A stretch of 64,000 nucleotides of DNA from contig NZ_BMTU01000017.1 of NCBI RefSeq assembly GCF_014649835.1, positions 88,811 to 152,810 on the forward strand. Direction: 5' to 3'. Below are positions 60,330 through 64,000 of the stretch, in pieces. The position numbers and the translations under genes are program-made. Positions within the stretch are counted from its first letter, which is position 1, and each line of letters starts with the position of its first letter. The notes below the pieces were generated by a model, which did not search any database, had not been told where the DNA came from, and saw only the letters and a program-made list of their open reading frames with translations. Source of the DNA: Streptomyces pilosus (GTDB taxonomy: Bacteria; Actinomycetota; Actinomycetes; Streptomycetales; Streptomycetaceae).

Positions 60330-63300
60330 TGCCCACGCCCACCCCTCGTGCGTCCCTCCCTGCCGGCCACGCCCTCAGCCGGGTACTCAAGGCCCTGGGA
60401 AGCCTGCTTGTCCTGCTCGGCGCGCTCGGCGGGCTTCCGCTGCTGCTGGCCTGGGCGACTCCGGTCGTCTGGGATTCCAGTCACGACGACCTGGCGCATC
60501 TGCTCGACCGGCAGGACACCGGCGGAGCTCTTCTGTTGCTGCTCGTCGTGGTCGGCTGGATCGGCTGGGCGCAGTTCACCTTCTGCGCGGTCCGTGAGAT
60601 TGCCTCGCAGCTGCGCGGCCGGACCTGGCACGCGCCCAGAGGGCTGGGCGCCTCACAGCGCGTGGCGGCCACCCTGGTCGGCGGCATCTTGATCCTGCTG
60701 CCCACGAACTCCGCGCTGGCGTCCCCTGCTCAGGCCGCCGGGCCCAGCACGAGCGCCGGCCCGGTGCCCGGTCCCTCCCCGACAGAGCAGACCGTTGAGC
60801 AGGTGCAGGAAGCGGCCGGCTCCCAGCCGGAGGTCCGGACGGTGCAGCCGGGTGAAAGCCTGTGGAGCATCGCCGAACAGGATTTGCGCGACGGCGAGCG
60901 GTGGCGAGAGATCGCCGCACTGAACGAGGGCCGCACGATGCCCGACGGGCAGGTCTTCCAGTCCAACAGCTTCCTTCAGCCGGGCTGGCAGCTGCGGATG
61001 CCCGAGGCCTTCGCGGCGACCGACGGGCTTCACTTACAACTCGCGAGCCAAGCATCCGCTGCCACCGATGAGAACGGCCGTGTTGTCACGGTGCACGAGG
61101 GCGACTACCTGTCGAAGATCGCCCGCCAGGAGCTCGGCGACGCCGGCCAGTGGCAGGAACTCTTCGATGCCAGCCGAGGCAAACCGCAGCCGGACGGTCT
61201 GCCCGCCATCACCGACCCTGACGTGGTCTACCCCGGACAGCAGGTCACCGTGCCCGAGGCCCGGACACCGGAGGAGAACACGGAACGGCACACTCCTCCA
61301 GCAGACAGCCCTGACAGCACCCCCTCCGGTGAGGCAGGCGGCAGCAAGCCGCCCACTTCCGTGGCCACCCCGGCGGCAGAGGACGAGCAGAAGTCCGACG
61401 CCGACAGCCCGGAACGGGAGGCGCAGCCACCCGCACCGAACCAGACAGCGACGCCTGCCCCAGACTCATCCGCGGCCGATCCCACCCAGCAGCCCAGCCG
61501 AGAAGCGGAAGCACCAGGGGTGCCGCCTGAGCCGGACTCCAGCGCGTCTCCTCCCTCCACCACGCCCTCCACGTCGGCCGAACCGTCCGGCTCCGCCGAC
61601 GCCTCCCCCACCCCGACGGTCGCTGAGCCTGCCGCGCCGGCCCCGGCCAGCAGTCCGCTGAGTCTGCGCATGGTGTTGGGTGCCGGTGCTCTGCTGGCCG
61701 CCGCCATCACCGGTGCGCTGGCCTTGCGCCGCACGCTGCAGCGCCGCCGCCGGAAACCCGGCGAAAAGATCGCCATCGCCCCGGAAACCTCAACCGCAGA
61801 AGCCCAATTGGCAGCCACCGCAGAACCGGAGGGGGCCACCCGCCTGGATCTCGCGCTGCGCACCCTGGCCCACCAGGCAGCCCAGCGCGAGGACGACGCG
61901 CCGCTGCCCCAGCTGCGCGCCGCGCGGATCGGCGCCCGCACCCTGCAGGTACTGCCCGAACACCCCACACACAGTCCACCCGCGCCCTTCATAGCGGGGG
62001 AGAACGGCTGGTGGACACTACCCGCGGATGCGAACCTGCTCGGCGAGCAGGACGCTCGCGAGGTGCCGGCACCGTATCCGGCCCTGGTCACCATCGGCAG
62101 CACCGAGGGCGGCGACCTTGTGCTGCTCAACCTCGCCCAACTGCCCGCGCTGCTGCTGGACGGCAACCCGCTCCACATCACCGAGGTCTGCACCTCACTG
62201 GCTCTCGAGCTCGGCATGAGCCCTTGGGCAACCGACGTCGAGATCGTTCTCATCGGGTTCGGTGAGGACCTGCCGCAACTGCTGCCCACCACCCGCATCG
62301 CCCACATGCGCCAGCCCGAGCACGCCCTGCGGGACCTGAGCGAGCGGCTACTGGAAGCCCACCAGATGCCCGAGACGTCCCACCAGCCCTACCTGCTGCT
62401 GTGCTCGGTAACGCTGGACGCCGACACGGCCTGGCAATTCGCCGACATCATCGACAAGGCCGGCACGGTGCTGGTCACCCTGATCGCCCCGGCCAGCACG
62501 GCGGCCGCGCACTTCCCCGACGCGGAACTCCTCAACGCCTCGCTCAACACCTCCCAGCGCCTCGAGATCGCCGGCTGCGACATCACCGTGCAGCGCCTGG
62601 AACACACCGCCTACCAGCAGATCACCACCGCACTGAACCTGTCAGGACAGCCGGCCCACACCGCGGAAGGAGCCTGGCAGGAGGTACCGGACGAGCCCAA
62701 GCCCCAGCAGCCCGAGCCCCAGAGACCCAAGTCACCGGCAGCGAGGGAGCCGACGATTCTGGCGCAAGAACCGGCCACTAGGAGCGAGACCGTACCGGTC
62801 ACCCCACCGCAGGCAGCCACGAGCAACGAGGTCTTCCCCGCCCTTCTCGCCGCCTCCACCGACCCCGCCGACCTGCGTCTGCTGCCCACCACCGACGAAC
62901 CATCTCCGGACGAGCCCTCCCCGGAGCAGGGACATCATTCCGGGCAGGCCCCGGACGCCGCAGAGCCTGCGGCAGCGACAGTGGCCGAGCCGGACCACGA
63001 CCACTACGGCACGGACAGCAAAGCACCAGACGCCGCCACCGGCGCCGCGCACGACCCGCACGCCCCGGAGATCCGAATCCTGGGACCCGTCGAGGTCACC
63101 GGAGTGGGCAGCAGCGGCCACGGCCCACGGATGGCACAGCTGGCGACGCTGTTGTATTTCCGGCCCGGCCGCCGAGCGGACGTGCTGTGCGAGGCCATGG
63201 ACCCCATCAGTCCCTGGTCGACCAGCACCCTCAACGCCCGGCTGCAGGGCCTGCGCCGTTCTCTCGGCAACAACCCCGACGGCAACCCGTACGTACCGCG

Positions 63301-63805
63301 CCGCAGCACCGGCGAAGACCCCTACCACCTCTCCCCCGCTGTGCGCTGCGACTGGACCCACTTCCTCCATCTCACCGAACGCGCCCTGCCGCTGGGACCC
63401 AAGGGACTACCGGATCTGGAGAAGGCGCTCACGCTCGTGCGCGGCAGACCGCTCGGGGGCAAGCCCCTGCCGTGGGCCGAGCCCCTCGCCCAGGAGATCA
63501 CCACCCGCATCATCGACATCGCCCACACCGTGGCCACCTACCGCACCCCCGCCGGCCCGCACCAAGACCTCAATGCCGCCCGGCAGGCCGTGGCGACCGC
63601 GCTGGAGGTAGATGACACGAGCGAGCTGATCTACCGGGACTGGCTCCGCCTCGAAGCCGCAGCCGGGAACCGGTCAGGACTGCACACCGCGATCTCCCGC
63701 ATCCAGCAGATCAACCGAACCCTGGACTGCTCCCCCGAACCAGAAACCGAACACCTCATCAACGAACTCCTCCAGCCACCAACCGGCAAAGACCGCCACC
63801 GCTGA
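60329..63805 (+). CDS. Membrane protein with LysM domains and a BTAD regulatory domain
   Basis: The 1158-residue product combines unusual parts. Three membrane helices lie near residues 20-45, 65-85 and 110-130 (LLVLLGALGGLPLLLAWA, ALLLLLVVVGWIGWAQF, VAATLVGGILILLP). LysM domains follow near 172 (VQPGESLWSIAEQDL) and 254 (HEGDYLSKIARQELGD), then a long Pro/Ser-rich stalk to about 445 and a further helix (LRMVLGAGALLAAAITGALAL). The remainder is cytoplasmic and ends in a winged-helix plus BTAD (SARP-like) module from about 905 (PEIRILGPVEV, LNARLQGLRRSLG). It could sense the cell wall and regulate the pilus. TTA codon at 61034-61036. A decayed partial copy is at 10286-10846. Confidence 0.8.
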   Translation: MPTPTPRASLPAGHALSRVLKALGSLLVLLGALGGLPLLLAWATPVVWDSSHDDLAHLLDRQDTGGALLLLLVVVGWIGWAQFTFCAVREIASQLRGRTWHAPRGLGASQRVAATLVGGILILLPTNSALASPAQAAGPSTSAGPVPGPSPTEQTVEQVQEAAGSQPEVRTVQPGESLWSIAEQDLRDGERWREIAALNEGRTMPDGQVFQSNSFLQPGWQLRMPEAFAATDGLHLQLASQASAATDENGRVVTVHEGDYLSKIARQELGDAGQWQELFDASRGKPQPDGLPAITDPDVVYPGQQVTVPEARTPEENTERHTPPADSPDSTPSGEAGGSKPPTSVATPAAEDEQKSDADSPEREAQPPAPNQTATPAPDSSAADPTQQPSREAEAPGVPPEPDSSASPPSTTPSTSAEPSGSADASPTPTVAEPAAPAPASSPLSLRMVLGAGALLAAAITGALALRRTLQRRRRKPGEKIAIAPETSTAEAQLAATAEPEGATRLDLALRTLAHQAAQREDDAPLPQLRAARIGARTLQVLPEHPTHSPPAPFIAGENGWWTLPADANLLGEQDAREVPAPYPALVTIGSTEGGDLVLLNLAQLPALLLDGNPLHITEVCTSLALELGMSPWATDVEIVLIGFGEDLPQLLPTTRIAHMRQPEHALRDLSERLLEAHQMPETSHQPYLLLCSVTLDADTAWQFADIIDKAGTVLVTLIAPASTAAAHFPDAELLNASLNTSQRLEIAGCDITVQRLEHTAYQQITTALNLSGQPAHTAEGAWQEVPDEPKPQQPEPQRPKSPAAREPTILAQEPATRSETVPVTPPQAATSNEVFPALLAASTDPADLRLLPTTDEPSPDEPSPEQGHHSGQAPDAAEPAAATVAEPDHDHYGTDSKAPDAATGAAHDPHAPEIRILGPVEVTGVGSSGHGPRMAQLATLLYFRPGRRADVLCEAMDPISPWSTSTLNARLQGLRRSLGNNPDGNPYVPRRSTGEDPYHLSPAVRCDWTHFLHLTERALPLGPKGLPDLEKALTLVRGRPLGGKPLPWAEPLAQEITTRIIDIAHTVATYRTPAGPHQDLNAARQAVATALEVDDTSELIYRDWLRLEAAAGNRSGLHTAISRIQQINRTLDCSPEPETEHLINELLQPPTGKDRHR

Positions 63806-63843
63806 ACCCGCCCCCCAGAGCCCCCGTTGGAAGGAGCACTACT

Positions 63844-64000
63844 GTGGCCGCGCCCATTCAGCTGACACGGACGCACCGGGTTCTCATCGGCGTGGTCGTC
63901 TTCGGTGCCGTGATCATCGCCGGGATCGGCTTCGCCGGCTCGTACGCGGCGGTCCGTGAACTGGCCCTGCAGAAGGGCTTCGGGAACTTCAGCTACGTCT
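63844..64000 (+). CDS. DUF2637/Spd-like membrane protein, partial
   Basis: A GTG at 63844 preceded by GGAAGGAG opens a frame that runs off the window. The first 52 residues read AAPIQLTRTHRVLIGVVVFG, then VIIAGIGFAGSYAAVRELAL and KGFGNFSYV. One membrane helix and the REL-A-x-x-KGFG motif resemble DUF2637 proteins, common on streptomycete plasmids and annotated as spread-like. It continues the Tad operon, 38 bp after the LysM-BTAD stop. Confidence 0.6.
   Translation, partial: MAAPIQLTRTHRVLIGVVVFGAVIIAGIGFAGSYAAVRELALQKGFGNFSYV

Noticed and set aside
1..64000. tRNA or rRNA genes
   Set aside because: No cloverleaf with an intact T-loop or rRNA core sequence was noticed on either strand by eye.

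Overview
The window is about 72% G+C by eye. It carries Streptomyces hallmarks: GTG/TTG starts, translationally coupled operons, rare TTA codons, a tap-tpg telomere pair and Streptomyces-type small families such as DUF6233. The most economical reading is a segment of a linear Streptomyces replicon, probably a large conjugative linear plasmid or a subtelomeric region. No telomere palindrome is visible at either edge, so the window is internal.

Left part (1-17.5 kb). This is accessory DNA. It holds transposase debris, an ankyrin-repeat gene, a complete IS5-type element at a CTAG target, a DNA-ligase tail, an autoregulated-looking HEAT/MerR operon behind a MerR-type operator, a recombinase tail and an Imm49-like immunity gene. 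Then comes the convergent tap-tpg operon (5.1-8.0 kb) with a perfect terminator. Upstream lies a winged-helix gene (8.2-9.6 kb) next to a control region rich in TGCGCA sites and GGTCGG palindromes. That control region runs straight into a decayed copy of a LysM/BTAD gene, a pentapeptide-repeat membrane protein and a graveyard of truncated genes (13.3-16.8 kb: recG motif, carbamoyltransferase, NUDIX, HAD, HTH, DUF6233).

Middle (17.7-31.8 kb). A complete type I-E CRISPR-Cas locus, cas3-casA-casB-casC-casD-casE-cas1-cas2, lies between two arrays. Array 1 (25 repeats) is read leftward and array 2 (47 repeats) rightward, so both leaders face the cas genes and share an end motif. casA and cas2 contain TTA codons.

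Right part (31.8-64 kb). After an integrase remnant and a 43-bp copy of the tpg tail comes a second winged-helix gene with its own TGCGCA/GGTCGG control region. A long rightward conjugation-type operon follows: TcpC/VirB8-like, small membrane proteins, VirB4 ATPase, VirB6/TrbL-like membrane protein, transglycosylase/NlpC-P60 hydrolase and VirD4-like ATPase. A leftward four-gene cassette (XRE regulator, ImmA/IrrE-like protease, 7TM MAB_1171c-type protein, MonCI-like FAD enzyme) separates this from a Tad-pilus-like operon (SAF/CpaB, TadZ, TadA, TadB, TadC, pilin-like peptide, TadE-like, TadG-like) that ends in a large membrane LysM-BTAD protein and a DUF2637-like gene cut by the window edge.

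How it fits together: Tap and Tpg would maintain telomeres. The two winged-helix genes and their site arrays look like replication or transfer control. The VirB4/VirD4 and Tad modules would move the element between mycelia. The CRISPR locus would defend the element or host against phages and rival plasmids. The left control region plus LysM/BTAD remnant looks like a deletion derivative of a second copy of the right-hand module.
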